Counted from the stretch's first letter, positions 1-7,003 are shown. The stretch is DNA of 9,554 nt from Alphaproteobacteria bacterium (GCA_023136145.1 JAGLRU010000191.1:1-9554); one strand, 5' to 3'. Notes: generated from the sequence alone by a model not told the origin. Numbers and translations: made by a program.

Positions 1-66
1 GATCATATCGTAGATATGCGCCGTGCTTTATTCAAAGAACTGGGTATTGATCATGGAGAAGGATAA
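1..66 (+). CDS. 3' end of a small gene upstream of the relaxase (probable relaxosome accessory protein)
   Basis: Frame 1 is open from the window edge to TAA at 64-66 and gives 21 residues ending in RRALFKELGIDHGEG. The 5' part is outside the window. The stop shares its last base with the relaxase start (TAATG), so the two genes are almost certainly co-transcribed and translationally coupled. From memory, short proteins with this kind of ending precede relaxases of this family on alphaproteobacterial plasmids, where they are likely DNA-binding accessory (MobC-like) proteins. That role is inferred from position; 21 residues are too few to prove it. Confidence 0.6.
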   Translation, partial: DHIVDMRRALFKELGIDHGEG

Positions 67-1361
67 TGTTGCTCAAAGCGTCACAACGTGGCGGTGCTAA
101 ACAGCTTGCCAATCATATTTTGCGTAGTAAAGAAAATGAGCATGTTGAAGTTTATGATGTGCGCGGCTGTACGTCTGACAATCCAAACATCGCTTTTCAA
201 GAAATGTATGCGCTTAGTCGCGGTACGGAATGCAGACAATTTATGTTTTCACTCAGTTTAAATCCTCCGCTGGACGAAGATGTCCCGCCGGAATATTTTG
301 AAAACGCTCTGGCAAGTATTGAAAAGGAAATGGGACTTGAAAATCAGCCTCGTGTGGTGGTCTTTCATGAAAAAGAAGGCAGGCGACATGCGTATTGTGT
401 TTGGTCACGCATTGATATACAGGAAATGAAAGCCATCAATCTCCCCTTTTATAAAAACAAGCTGAATGAAATTTCAAAGCAGCTCTATCTGGAGCATGGG
501 TGGGAATTGCCAAAAGGCTATATTGATCGGCAATACTCTAATCCCACAAACTTTAGTCTTAAAGAATGGCAGCAAGCACGACGTGCCAAGGAAGACCCTC
601 AAGTTCTCAAAGCTCTGTTTAAACAATCTTGGGAAATCTCAGATAGTAAACAAGCCTTCGCGCAAGCTTTGCAGGAATATGGTTTTATACTTGCCCGTGG
701 TGATCGGCGAGGCTATGTGGCGGTAGATTATAAAGGCGAGGTTTATTCGCTTAGTCGATGGGCTGGCGTTAAAACAAAACAATTCAAAGAGCGTCTTGGT
801 AATCCTCAAAATTTGCCTTCTATACAAAGTGCTAAAGCTGAGATCGGCAAGAAGATGACGGATGTGCTGGAACGGCATATTCAAGAAGCCGAAACGCATT
901 CACAACAGAAATTTAAGCCGTTGAAACGCGCTGTGCAAACGATGTGTTACCAGCACAGAGCCAAGCGTAAAAAACTAAAATTAGAGCAATGGGAGCGCTG
1001 GCAGCATGAGGAAAAAGAACGCATTGCCCGTCTGCCAAAAGGGATTAAAGGTCTTTGGCATCGTATCACCGGAAAATACCGGAAAATCCGCGTTATAAAT
1101 GAGCATGAAACCGTGCATTGTATTGCTCGTGATCAAAAGAAAAAGCAGCGACTCATTGCTGAGCAATTAAAGGAACGGCAAAAACTCCAAACTAAAATCC
1201 AGCATCTTCGCCACGAACATAAAGAAACCATGCTCAATATTCGTCTTGAAATCGGGCATTATTTAGAGATGCAGGAAAAAGGCAAGGATACGCTTGATAT
1301 AAACAAGGACTTCAATCAACGTCTTCATGATAAAGATCACAGTTTTGATATGGAGCAATAA
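66..1361 (+). CDS. Relaxase / mobilization nuclease-domain protein
   Basis: This 431-residue protein resembles the relaxase/mobilization nuclease family that nicks oriT and leads the transferred strand into a recipient. It opens with LLKASQRGGAKQLANHIL, has SLSLNPP near residues 62-68, and carries the metal-site segment FHEKEGRRHAYCVWSRID at about 100-117. Later come RGDRRGYVAVD (211-221) and a basic, probably coiled-coil tail from about 285 with LWHRITGKYRKIR near 330-342. His101 and His108 are present, but the next expected histidine is Tyr110. In the versions I remember this reads HAHCVW. I cannot assign the nicking tyrosine with confidence. Start choice: ATG 66 has GGAG at 55-58, seven bases upstream, and overlaps the previous stop by one base. 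Length and architecture look complete. Confidence 0.88.
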   Translation: MLLKASQRGGAKQLANHILRSKENEHVEVYDVRGCTSDNPNIAFQEMYALSRGTECRQFMFSLSLNPPLDEDVPPEYFENALASIEKEMGLENQPRVVVFHEKEGRRHAYCVWSRIDIQEMKAINLPFYKNKLNEISKQLYLEHGWELPKGYIDRQYSNPTNFSLKEWQQARRAKEDPQVLKALFKQSWEISDSKQAFAQALQEYGFILARGDRRGYVAVDYKGEVYSLSRWAGVKTKQFKERLGNPQNLPSIQSAKAEIGKKMTDVLERHIQEAETHSQQKFKPLKRAVQTMCYQHRAKRKKLKLEQWERWQHEEKERIARLPKGIKGLWHRITGKYRKIRVINEHETVHCIARDQKKKQRLIAEQLKERQKLQTKIQHLRHEHKETMLNIRLEIGHYLEMQEKGKDTLDINKDFNQRLHDKDHSFDMEQ

Positions 1362-1383
1362 AGCTTATGAAGGTAAAAGAGTA

Positions 1384-1394
1384 TTTAATATAAG
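1384..1394 (+). repeat. Left copy of 11-bp direct repeat flanking the fic-Hachiman block
   Basis: TTTAATATAAG at 1384-1394 is repeated exactly at 5909-5919. The two copies bracket fic, hamA and hamB. The word is AT-rich, so chance is a real alternative; no integrase, transposase or terminal inverted repeat accompanies it. Confidence 0.3.
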
Positions 1395-1428
1395 GGCTAA
1401 CATCTTTATACAGCATTGCTTTTTTTTC

Positions 1429-1496
1429 AATCCTATCATTTTTTCTTGCTTTTCCTATCATTGATGATAGGATTAGGAGCAATTAATGATAGGATT
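1429..1496. promoter_or_regulatory. Four-half-site symmetric operator upstream of fic
   Basis: The half-site TCCTATCAT occurs at 1431-1439 and 1453-1461. Its reverse complement ATGATAGGA occurs at 1464-1472 and 1486-1494. All four are arranged exactly symmetrically about 1462.5: the inner pair has a 2-bp spacer, and same-direction copies are 22 bp apart, about two helical turns. The outer arms extend to 12 perfect bases, AATCCTATCATT (1429-1440) and AATGATAGGATT (1485-1496). The last half-site contains the AGGA (1491-1494) that is the only plausible ribosome binding site for fic at 1505. The Fic protein has an N-terminal winged helix, so cooperative autorepression is the simplest reading. That is inference; the symmetry is directly visible. 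Confidence 0.75.
1446..1473 (+). promoter_or_regulatory. Candidate fic promoter
   Basis: A weak sigma-70-like pair is TTGCTT (1446-1451) and TAGGAT (1468-1473) with a 16-bp spacer. The -10 hexamer overlaps the inner operator palindrome, so a bound repressor would block it. Both hexamers are imperfect and the assignment is tentative. Confidence 0.3.
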
Positions 1497-1504
1497 AAAC
1501 AGCT

Positions 1505-2548
1505 ATGCAGCTAACAAACAGACAACAAAACATTATTGATATTATCGACAAGCAAGAGAAAACCTCAATCTCCGAGATTAAGGATAAACTTGGAAAAAAT
1601 ATCAGTATCCCCACACTAAACAGAGATTTAGCTGTGCTTGTGACTAATAACTACATCCTAAAAATCGGGAAGGGACGGTCAACCTCCTACGGCATTTCTC
1701 CCTACTACAAGATTTTCTTTCCTATGGATTCTTCTGGTTACTTTGATAAAGAACCAGACGCTCGCGATTCTAAAACAGATTATAACTATGATCTTTTTGC
1801 CATTTTAAAGGGTGCGGATTTATTTACCTCCGAGGAAAAAGAAGCTCTGGATGCGTTAAAGAAAGAATATCAGGTCAATATCTCTGATTACCCAAAAGTA
1901 CTGTATCAAAAGGAATTGGAGCGTCTTACAATTGAGCTAAGCTGGAAATCTTCTCAAATCGAAGGGAATACATATTCCCTGCTGGAAACTGAACGGCTCT
2001 TTCTTGAAAAAGAAGAAGCTGAAGGTAAGCCCAAAAAAGATGCAGCAATGCTGCTAAACCACAAAATCGCATTGGATTATTTACTTGCGAATAAAAAGAT
2101 AGCAAAAGAAATAAATCTAAAATTACTGGAAGAAATTCACTCTCTTTTGATTAAAGATTTAGGCGTTAGCCGCAATATACGTTCGTGCACAGTAGGCATA
2201 ACGGGTACAGCGTATAAGCCACTGGATAATGAATATCAGATCAAAGAGGCTTTGGAGCATATGTGTGTAGTTATAAACGCAAAGGATAATGGTTTTGAAA
2301 AAGCATTGCTAGCCGTAGCCCTTATTTCCTATATTCAGCCCTTTGAAGATGGTAACAAGCGCACAGCAAGAATGATAAGCAATGCCTTATTGATTGAGTC
2401 TGGGGTCTGTCCACTATCCTACCGCAGCGTAGATTCTATAGATTACAAAAAAGCCATGCTGCTGTTTTATGAACAAAATAATCTTGCAGCATTTAAACAA
2501 ATATTCATTGAGCAAATAGAATTCAGCGTGAAGAATTATTTTAGGTAA
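1505..2548 (+). CDS. Fic-domain protein with N-terminal winged helix
   Basis: The protein has 347 residues. Residues 1-65 look like a winged helix (TNRQQNIIDII ... ISIPTLNRDLAVL ... GRSTSYGIS). The Fic core carries an inhibitory-helix motif SSQIEGN at 149-155, whose Glu153 normally blocks the nucleotide site, and the signature QPFEDGNKRTARM at 278-290. Canonical Fic AMP-transferases have HPFx(D/E)GNGRxxR. Here the catalytic His is Gln278 and the GNGR is GNKR, a form also seen in Doc-like members. AMP transfer may therefore be lost, altered, or replaced by another activity; I suspect the Gln is shared by a subfamily but cannot check. The start at 1505 has AGGA ten bases upstream, inside the operator. 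An ATG at 1486 is in another frame and soon terminates. hamA follows after 44 AT-rich bases. Autoregulation through the symmetric operator is likely. Confidence 0.88.
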   Translation: MQLTNRQQNIIDIIDKQEKTSISEIKDKLGKNISIPTLNRDLAVLVTNNYILKIGKGRSTSYGISPYYKIFFPMDSSGYFDKEPDARDSKTDYNYDLFAILKGADLFTSEEKEALDALKKEYQVNISDYPKVLYQKELERLTIELSWKSSQIEGNTYSLLETERLFLEKEEAEGKPKKDAAMLLNHKIALDYLLANKKIAKEINLKLLEEIHSLLIKDLGVSRNIRSCTVGITGTAYKPLDNEYQIKEALEHMCVVINAKDNGFEKALLAVALISYIQPFEDGNKRTARMISNALLIESGVCPLSYRSVDSIDYKKAMLLFYEQNNLAAFKQIFIEQIEFSVKNYFR

Positions 2549-2592
2549 CATTTTTAAATTAAAAAAAATTAACAACATAATAGATTTTAATA

Positions 2593-3390
2593 ATGAAAAT
2601 AGATGGCGTACATATTTCGCAAGACGGTAATAAAACACTATGTTTAATAGAAGGTTTAAGCGATGAGTTAAAAGAAAAAATAAGAAAAGATTTATCTGCC
2701 ATTGTACATGGAAGCAATGAAGTCTTAGACCTTCCTAAATACCATACTTATAAAAATACTCTTACATTATTTTTAGAACGTTATTCAACTAAATCAGAAA
2801 AAACGCAAAAGGGTATGATTGGTGAATTGCTATCTCATATTTTAATGCCTGAATTTTTTAAAGATTTGACCTCTTTGTCAGTACTTAAAAATAAAGAAGA
2901 AAAGTCTATTAAAAAAGGCTTTGATATTATCTACTTCAATAATTCAAATAACAGTATTTGGTATTCAGAAGTAAAATCAGGACATAAAAATACTAAAAAA
3001 AGTGCAGCGGAAGGAAATAAAATACTTTTAAATCGTTCGTATAAAGGCATTAATAAGATGTTTTTAAGTGGGCGTGATAGCTTGTGGCAAAGTGCTATAA
3101 TTGATGTTGTATTAACAATAGGGTCTAAAAAGAAAGCAAAAAGTTTAAAAAAATTACTCTCTGCAGATTCTCCATTAAATAAAACGGCAAGCGATAAAGA
3201 TAAAAATGTAATTTTAATTTCAGTTTTATATGAAAATCCTATGAATGCTCTTAAAATCAAAGACTTTGATAGTTTCATAGAGGCAATTAAAGATAAGAAG
3301 GATTTTAAAAATATTTTAATTTGTTCAATACAGAAAAATACTTTTGAGAAAGTAGCTAAATTTTTAGAAAGTGAAGCTAAAAATGGATAA
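2593..3390 (+). CDS. hamA: HamA, DUF1837-type nuclease of a Hachiman anti-phage system
   Basis: This 265-residue protein fits HamA, the PD-(D/E)xK-fold effector nuclease of Hachiman defence, which works in a complex with the helicase HamB and degrades DNA once the complex is activated. Visible core elements are KGMIGELL with Glu78, KKGFD with Asp111, and SEVKSG with Glu126 and Lys128, in the expected order and spacing. The immediate downstream gene is a superfamily 2 helicase overlapping by 8 bp, which is the defining gene order. No good Shine-Dalgarno sequence precedes ATG 2593; the upstream 44 bases are nearly pure AT, and the next internal Met is residue 75, so I keep this start. The gene is much more AT-rich than the relaxase, suggesting separate acquisition. 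The related AbpA of the AbpAB system is the main alternative name. Confidence 0.82.
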   Translation: MKIDGVHISQDGNKTLCLIEGLSDELKEKIRKDLSAIVHGSNEVLDLPKYHTYKNTLTLFLERYSTKSEKTQKGMIGELLSHILMPEFFKDLTSLSVLKNKEEKSIKKGFDIIYFNNSNNSIWYSEVKSGHKNTKKSAAEGNKILLNRSYKGINKMFLSGRDSLWQSAIIDVVLTIGSKKKAKSLKKLLSADSPLNKTASDKDKNVILISVLYENPMNALKIKDFDSFIEAIKDKKDFKNILICSIQKNTFEKVAKFLESEAKNG

Positions 3391-5913
3391 CCAAATAACC
3401 ACTTTAGTAGGCTTTAGAACAAAAAAAACGTATGAAGATAGCGATTTTCAAAATTTATATCAGAAATTACTAATTTCAGAAAATCCGAATGAGTTTAGCA
3501 ATAGTGATAAAGTTAAATTATTAAAATGGGCAATTTTATTTTTTAACCAAAGTTATGATGATGTAAAAAAAATTGGTTATAGAATAATCGTTCGATACGC
3601 AAATTTATTTAAAGATTACATTCCCCTATACGATGTTTCTTTGTACGCAGGATTTATGCCTATCGTACGTTTTATACAAAAAAATCATTTAAATACTAAA
3701 GAGAAACAAAATCGTTTTTTAAACGAATATATATCCTCCTATGTTGATGATTTTAAGGAAGATATGAACGACAGAAGTGTTTATCTGTCTTTAGGTCAAA
3801 AAAAATTAGTTAATTTTAGTCGTTCTATAGAAACAGATTCTTTAATTGTTGCTCCAACATCCTACGGCAAATCGGAGATGATTATCTCTAAAGTTCTTCA
3901 AAACCCTGATGGTAAAATCTGCATTATAGTTCCTACCAAAGCTCTTCTTGCTCAAACGAAGAAAAGATTATTGGATAATGAAAGTTTAGCAGATAAATAT
4001 AAAAGAATTATTACTCATCCAGAAATGTATAAAAAAGATGAATCTAATTTTCTCGCAGTTTTTACACAGGAACGTCTTTTAAGATTATTACAGCAAGAAA
4101 ATGAACTATCTATAGATATGCTAATGATTGATGAGGCTCACAATCTATTGGAAGATGGTCATAGGTCAGAACTTTTAATTCAAGTTATTCTTATTTTAAA
4201 GAGAAGAAATCCAAGCCTAAAATTACACTTTTTTACACCCTTTTTAATTGATTCATCAAGTATTGAAACTAAGTATGCTGATTATAGTATTAAGGCTGAA
4301 CGCTCAGAAGAGTATATAAAAATTCAGAGATATTTTATATATGACGCTATTAATAAAAAAAATTAAGCCTGTATGACCAATACGTTAACAAACACATTCC
4401 TATTAGTGAATTAGGTTTAAGTGACCTAGAATTTATTAATAAGTATAAAGCCTCAAAAAACATTTTATATGCAAATAAACCGAGAGATGTAGAGGATATT
4501 GCATCTCGTATACTTCCTTTATGTGAAGAGGTAAACTTTAGTGAAGAGGCTGATGGGGAGTTTGAAGAGTCATGTAATGCCATAGCAGATTACTTAGACC
4601 CTGAGTACAATTTGCTTAAATGTATTAAAAGGGGCGTTGTATATCATCACGGAAGAGTTCCAGAAATTATTAGGTTATATGTGGAAAAAATGTTTTCAAA
4701 GCATAAAGGGTTTGAATTTATTGCGACTACTTCAACGTTATTAGAGGGAGTAAATATCCCTGCTGAAAAAATATTTTTATTGTCTATAAAAAAAGGACGT
4801 AGACATCTAACAAAGTCAAATTTTAATAATTTAACAGGGCGTGTTTGTAGATTTAGTGAAATATTCTCTAGCTCAGGCGGGCATTTGGGGATGCTCGAGC
4901 CTGAGATATATCTATTAAATTGCAAATACTCCCCTAAAGATTTTAAGCCAGAAGTTTTTTTAGAAAAGAAGGCAAAAGTAACCGCTAATGATAAAGACGA
5001 AATTAAAAATATTTTGCTAAAAGAGCCAGAAACAAAAGAAGAAGAAATTAAAGAATTAGAGGCTTTAGAATATGTGGAAAATATTGAAAAGGGCTGTATC
5101 AATACAGAAAAAAACGTAAAGATTCGTTATGTTGAATCTGATATAGCAAAATATTGTTTTAAAAATAATATTCATGAATTTAATATTCATGACTACGAAA
5201 AAGAACTAGTAAAAAGATTTGAATTCATAAAAGAAAAAGGAACAATTAACGATGTCAATACTCTTTTGGCAGCTATTACAAAAATCTTTATTGAAATTAT
5301 AGACTTACAAACTGACAAACAAAAAAGGAGTTACTACGAATTATTAAGGTTAAAAAATATATCGGCACAAAACTTTTATTCCTTTTTCTTAGATTGGCGC
5401 ATGAGCGGTTCTTCTTACAGTAAAATGGTTAGTGCAATTTTATATTACTGGAGAACAAAACAAGAAGAAGAGTTTAATTATAAAGTTTATGTTGGCACTG
5501 CTTGGGGGGAAACTAAGCGCGATGAAGCTGATTTTGTAGAAAGATACATTGATTTAAGTATAAAAAATAAAGCTCAAAAAATTAACATGGCGATACTGAA
5601 AATTAAGGATGAACAAGATTTTGTAGAGTTTAATATTTTAAAATTTATTGAAGTTCTTAATGATTTAGGCTTATTAGATGAAAACTTTTATGAAAAAATA
5701 AAGTATGGAAGTGCGGATAAAAATATTATTTGTATGCTTAAAAATGGAATTTCTATGGAGTTAGCTAAAATTTTAAATAAGGCAAAATATAGTAAATTTT
5801 TAAACCTTAATTTAGAAAAAGATAATATAATAATTGATGAAAATATAATTCTTGTGATGGAGGGTAATAAAGAGAATAAGATATTAATCTTTGAGCTTAG
5901 TTTTCATGTTTAA
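3383..5913 (+). CDS. hamB: HamB, Hachiman helicase, reading frame broken at an A8 run
   Basis: Superfamily 2 helicase partner of HamA, likely the DNA-sensing subunit. The frame from ATG 3383 (preceded by AGAAAGTGAAG) ends at TAA 4364-4366 after 327 residues. It holds Walker A APTSYGKSE (157-165), motif Ia VPTKALLAQ, TQERL, and DEAH (250-253). Adding one base at the A8 run (4355-4362), or a -1 slip there, joins it to the downstream frame and gives 843 residues. The sequence immediately after the junction, LSLYDQYVNKHIPI, is coding-like. The second RecA-like half then has ILYAN, YHHGR (421-425), motif V TSTLLEGVNIPA (about 450-461) and motif VI LTGRVCR (484-490). The rest, to 843, is a helical C-terminal region. 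Without the shift only RecA1 is made. The break could be a mutation, a sequencing error, or programmed slippage. The start overlaps hamA by 8 bp, so the two are coupled. Confidence 0.8.
4355..4383 (+). other. A8 slippage-prone run at the hamB frame junction
   Basis: Eight consecutive A at 4355-4362 read as AAA AAA AAT and then TAA at 4364. A -1 ribosomal slip, or one extra A from transcriptional slippage, enters the long downstream frame exactly here; a +1 slip soon meets TGA. A small possible stem, GTAT/ATAC with a 5-base loop (4371-4383), lies eight bases after the run, but it is weak. Homopolymers of this length are known sites of polymerase slippage and of reversible indels. Confidence 0.7.
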
Positions 5914-5919
5914 TATAAG
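5909..5919 (+). repeat. Right copy of 11-bp direct repeat flanking the fic-Hachiman block
   Basis: TTTAATATAAG at 5909-5919 matches 1384-1394 exactly and includes the hamB stop codon. It may be a footprint of cargo insertion or a chance AT-rich match. The rest of the 85-bp gap to the convergent gene shows no convincing terminator. Confidence 0.3.
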
Positions 5920-5998
5920 TCTATTCAATTTTCCTTTTTAAAATAATAAGTCCTTTGTGTAGACACCTTTAAGAAAAATGCAATTATTTGTGCTCATA

Positions 5999-6184
5999 TC
6001 ATAGGACTGTGTAAATAGCTGTGTCATTTTGTCTTTTTAATTCTTGAAGAGCACTTATTTGAGCGGAATCAGAGGGTAAAATACGCTCCAGCACATATTC
6101 CTTGATACTGCTGTTTTTCAATGCGGCAATGGCCTTTATTTTCTGGTGTTCTTCCGGCGTTAATTCAATTGATAAACGGCTCAT
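5999..6184 (-). CDS. Ribbon-helix-helix antitoxin-like protein, apparently orphan
   Basis: From the ATG at 6184-6182 the protein has 61 residues beginning MSRLSIELTPEEHQKIKAIA, followed by IKEYVLERIL. This is the beta-strand plus two-helix pattern of RHH antitoxins that neutralise ParE/RelE-type toxins and repress their own operon. I prefer this start to longer upstream ones because AAAGGAT lies about seven bases before it; an ATG two codons earlier is too close to that site. No toxin gene follows: the 85 bp to the end of hamB are non-coding. The C-terminal part (ISALQELKRQNDTAIYTVL) is shorter than the toxin-binding tails I associate with this family, so it may be a truncated remnant or a stand-alone regulator. 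It lies 81 bp downstream of ardA on the same strand and could be co-transcribed with it. Confidence 0.7.
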   Translation of the reverse strand: MSRLSIELTPEEHQKIKAIAALKNSSIKEYVLERILPSDSAQISALQELKRQNDTAIYTVL

Positions 6185-6217
6185 AACCATATCCTTTAGT
6201 GAGTTGCTTACTTCCAA

Positions 6218-6252
6218 ATTATAACAAAAAATGAACAAATGTTTAAATGTTC
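6218..6252 (-). promoter_or_regulatory. Candidate promoter and operator for the RHH gene
   Basis: On the minus strand a perfect TATAAT lies at 6223-6218, giving a predicted start of transcription near 6211 and a leader of about 27 nt. The -35 region near 6246-6241 is poor. An inverted pair GAACA (6233-6237) / TGTTC (6248-6252) spans the -35 area and might be the RHH operator. Only the -10 match is strong. Confidence 0.4.
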
Positions 6253-6265
6253 CTTTCTCTCCCTC

Positions 6266-6838
6266 CTATGTACACCTGTAGATATAATTTGTATCATTTA
6301 GGCGGATTTCACTGTAATCCATACCTAGATCACGTGCGATGGCATCATAATCGAGGTAGAACCGGATATTTTCAGGGATTTCACCAAACAGACCTTCTTC
6401 GATAAATTGCTCTGCCAGATCGCTCAAGGAGTCTAATTCATAAAGCTCAATGTCAAAATCATCTGGATCATCTTTGCGTGGATCAAAATTGTAACCTGAT
6501 TCGCCAACAGCGATGATAACTTTGATTTTTTGGTTTTCATCCCACTCTTCGCAAACAGTGAAAAAAACGTCAGAGTTTCCTTGGTGAATGTCCAATGCTT
6601 TGAAGAGATCACAATCAAGATCATCACCATCTATAAACTGAATTTCAAATTCTTCTACTGGTGCGCCGTAATCATTGCGAAGTGTAGAGGATTTTTGCTG
6701 ATATTCTTCAAAGTTGTGAAAATAAAATCCGTTTGCTGAAATATCATAAGGCTGTGCATGAAGAAGTATTTCAGATTTTTCAAAAGTTTCGCATGGCAGA
6801 TGAGTGTGAGTGCTTGTGGTGTGTGTTTCTTTTTCCAT
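6266..6838 (-). CDS. ardA: ArdA-family antirestriction protein
   Basis: This 190-residue, strongly acidic protein resembles the ArdA version found on alphaproteobacterial elements: LLHAQPYDISANGFYF (26-41), PVEEFEIQFIDGDDLDCDL (60-78), IIAVGESGYNFDP (108-120), LAEQFIEEGLFGEIPE and YLDYDAIARDLGMDYSEI near the C terminus. ArdA proteins are elongated DNA mimics that bind type I restriction-modification complexes and spare incoming DNA from cutting; dense Asp/Glu clusters (such as DDPDDFDIELYELD) fit this. The start has GGAG six bases upstream. The gene is divergent from the HTH-hsdR operon, with an element that potentially antagonises type I enzymes beside a type I enzyme. Its leader contains a very long imperfect hairpin whose base touches the ribosome binding site, suggesting unusual control. 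The short N-terminal extension (THTTSTHTHLP) is unremarkable and probably disordered. Confidence 0.82.
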   Translation of the reverse strand: MEKETHTTSTHTHLPCETFEKSEILLHAQPYDISANGFYFHNFEEYQQKSSTLRNDYGAPVEEFEIQFIDGDDLDCDLFKALDIHQGNSDVFFTVCEEWDENQKIKVIIAVGESGYNFDPRKDDPDDFDIELYELDSLSDLAEQFIEEGLFGEIPENIRFYLDYDAIARDLGMDYSEIRLNDTNYIYRCT

Positions 6839-6846
6839 GATGTGCT

Positions 6847-7003
6847 CCGTTTTTTGGGTTGTTATCGAACGCCAAAACTTCGGACGGGGGATTAAGATGT
6901 TAGAGCATGGTCAACACGGATACTTGGAGCGGGCAGCGCCATTGCGCTAACATCGCCCTCGTCTATAAAGGCGGTCAATAACGGTAACAGCGCAAAAAAA
7001 CGG
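6847..7003. promoter_or_regulatory. 157-nt extended imperfect hairpin in the ardA leader
   Basis: Five collinear nested stems are visible. S0: 6847-6855 with 6995-7003, 9 of 9 pairs (CCGTTTTTT/AAAAAACGG). S1: 6861-6873 with 6970-6982, 11 of 13. S2: 6883-6890 with 6956-6963, 7 of 8 plus a G-T wobble. S3: 6896-6903 with 6947-6954, 8 of 8 (GATGTTAG/CTAACATC). S4: 6905-6910 with 6939-6945, 6 pairs with one bulge. About 41 Watson-Crick pairs in order over 157 nt are unlikely by chance. The base of S0 includes part of the ardA GGAG. The structure could act as folded DNA (single-strand promoter or priming site) or as RNA. A competing small hairpin, AGCGC/GCGCT, lies at 6935-6948. Confidence 0.7.
6942..6969 (-). 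promoter_or_regulatory. Possible single-stranded-DNA promoter for ardA within the hairpin
   Basis: If the plus strand folds on itself, the right arm read outward acts as the non-template strand for leftward transcription. It carries TATAAA at 6964-6969, exactly in the unpaired S1/S2 internal loop, and TTGCGC at 6942-6947, 16 bases earlier. Initiation about seven bases after TATAAA would use the left arm near 6867 as template, giving a leader of about 28 nt with the ardA GGAG. Ordinary double-stranded DNA has no comparable -10 on the minus strand here. This mirrors the logic of Frpo-type promoters; it is inference from geometry, and the -35 match is only 3 of 6. Confidence 0.35.

Noticed and set aside
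639..1166. Minus-strand open frames inside the relaxase
   Set aside because: They are antisense shadows with no family resemblance and no start signals; the plus-strand frame has clear relaxase motifs.
1411..1430. T8 run after the relaxase as a terminator
   Set aside because: No stable stem precedes the T run; GCATTGC offers only three pairs.
5951..5970. GTGT/ACAC inverted repeat between hamB and the RHH gene as a bidirectional terminator
   Set aside because: The stem is four pairs with a two-base loop and no T tract suitably placed.
6897..6950. Seventeen-codon ORF from ATG 6897
   Set aside because: It has no ribosome binding site of note and lies wholly within the hairpin; it looks accidental.
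6861..6982. Integron attC-like site
   Set aside because: The folded shape is suggestive, but the GTTRRRY and RYYYAAC core boxes are absent and there is no integrase or cassette arrangement.
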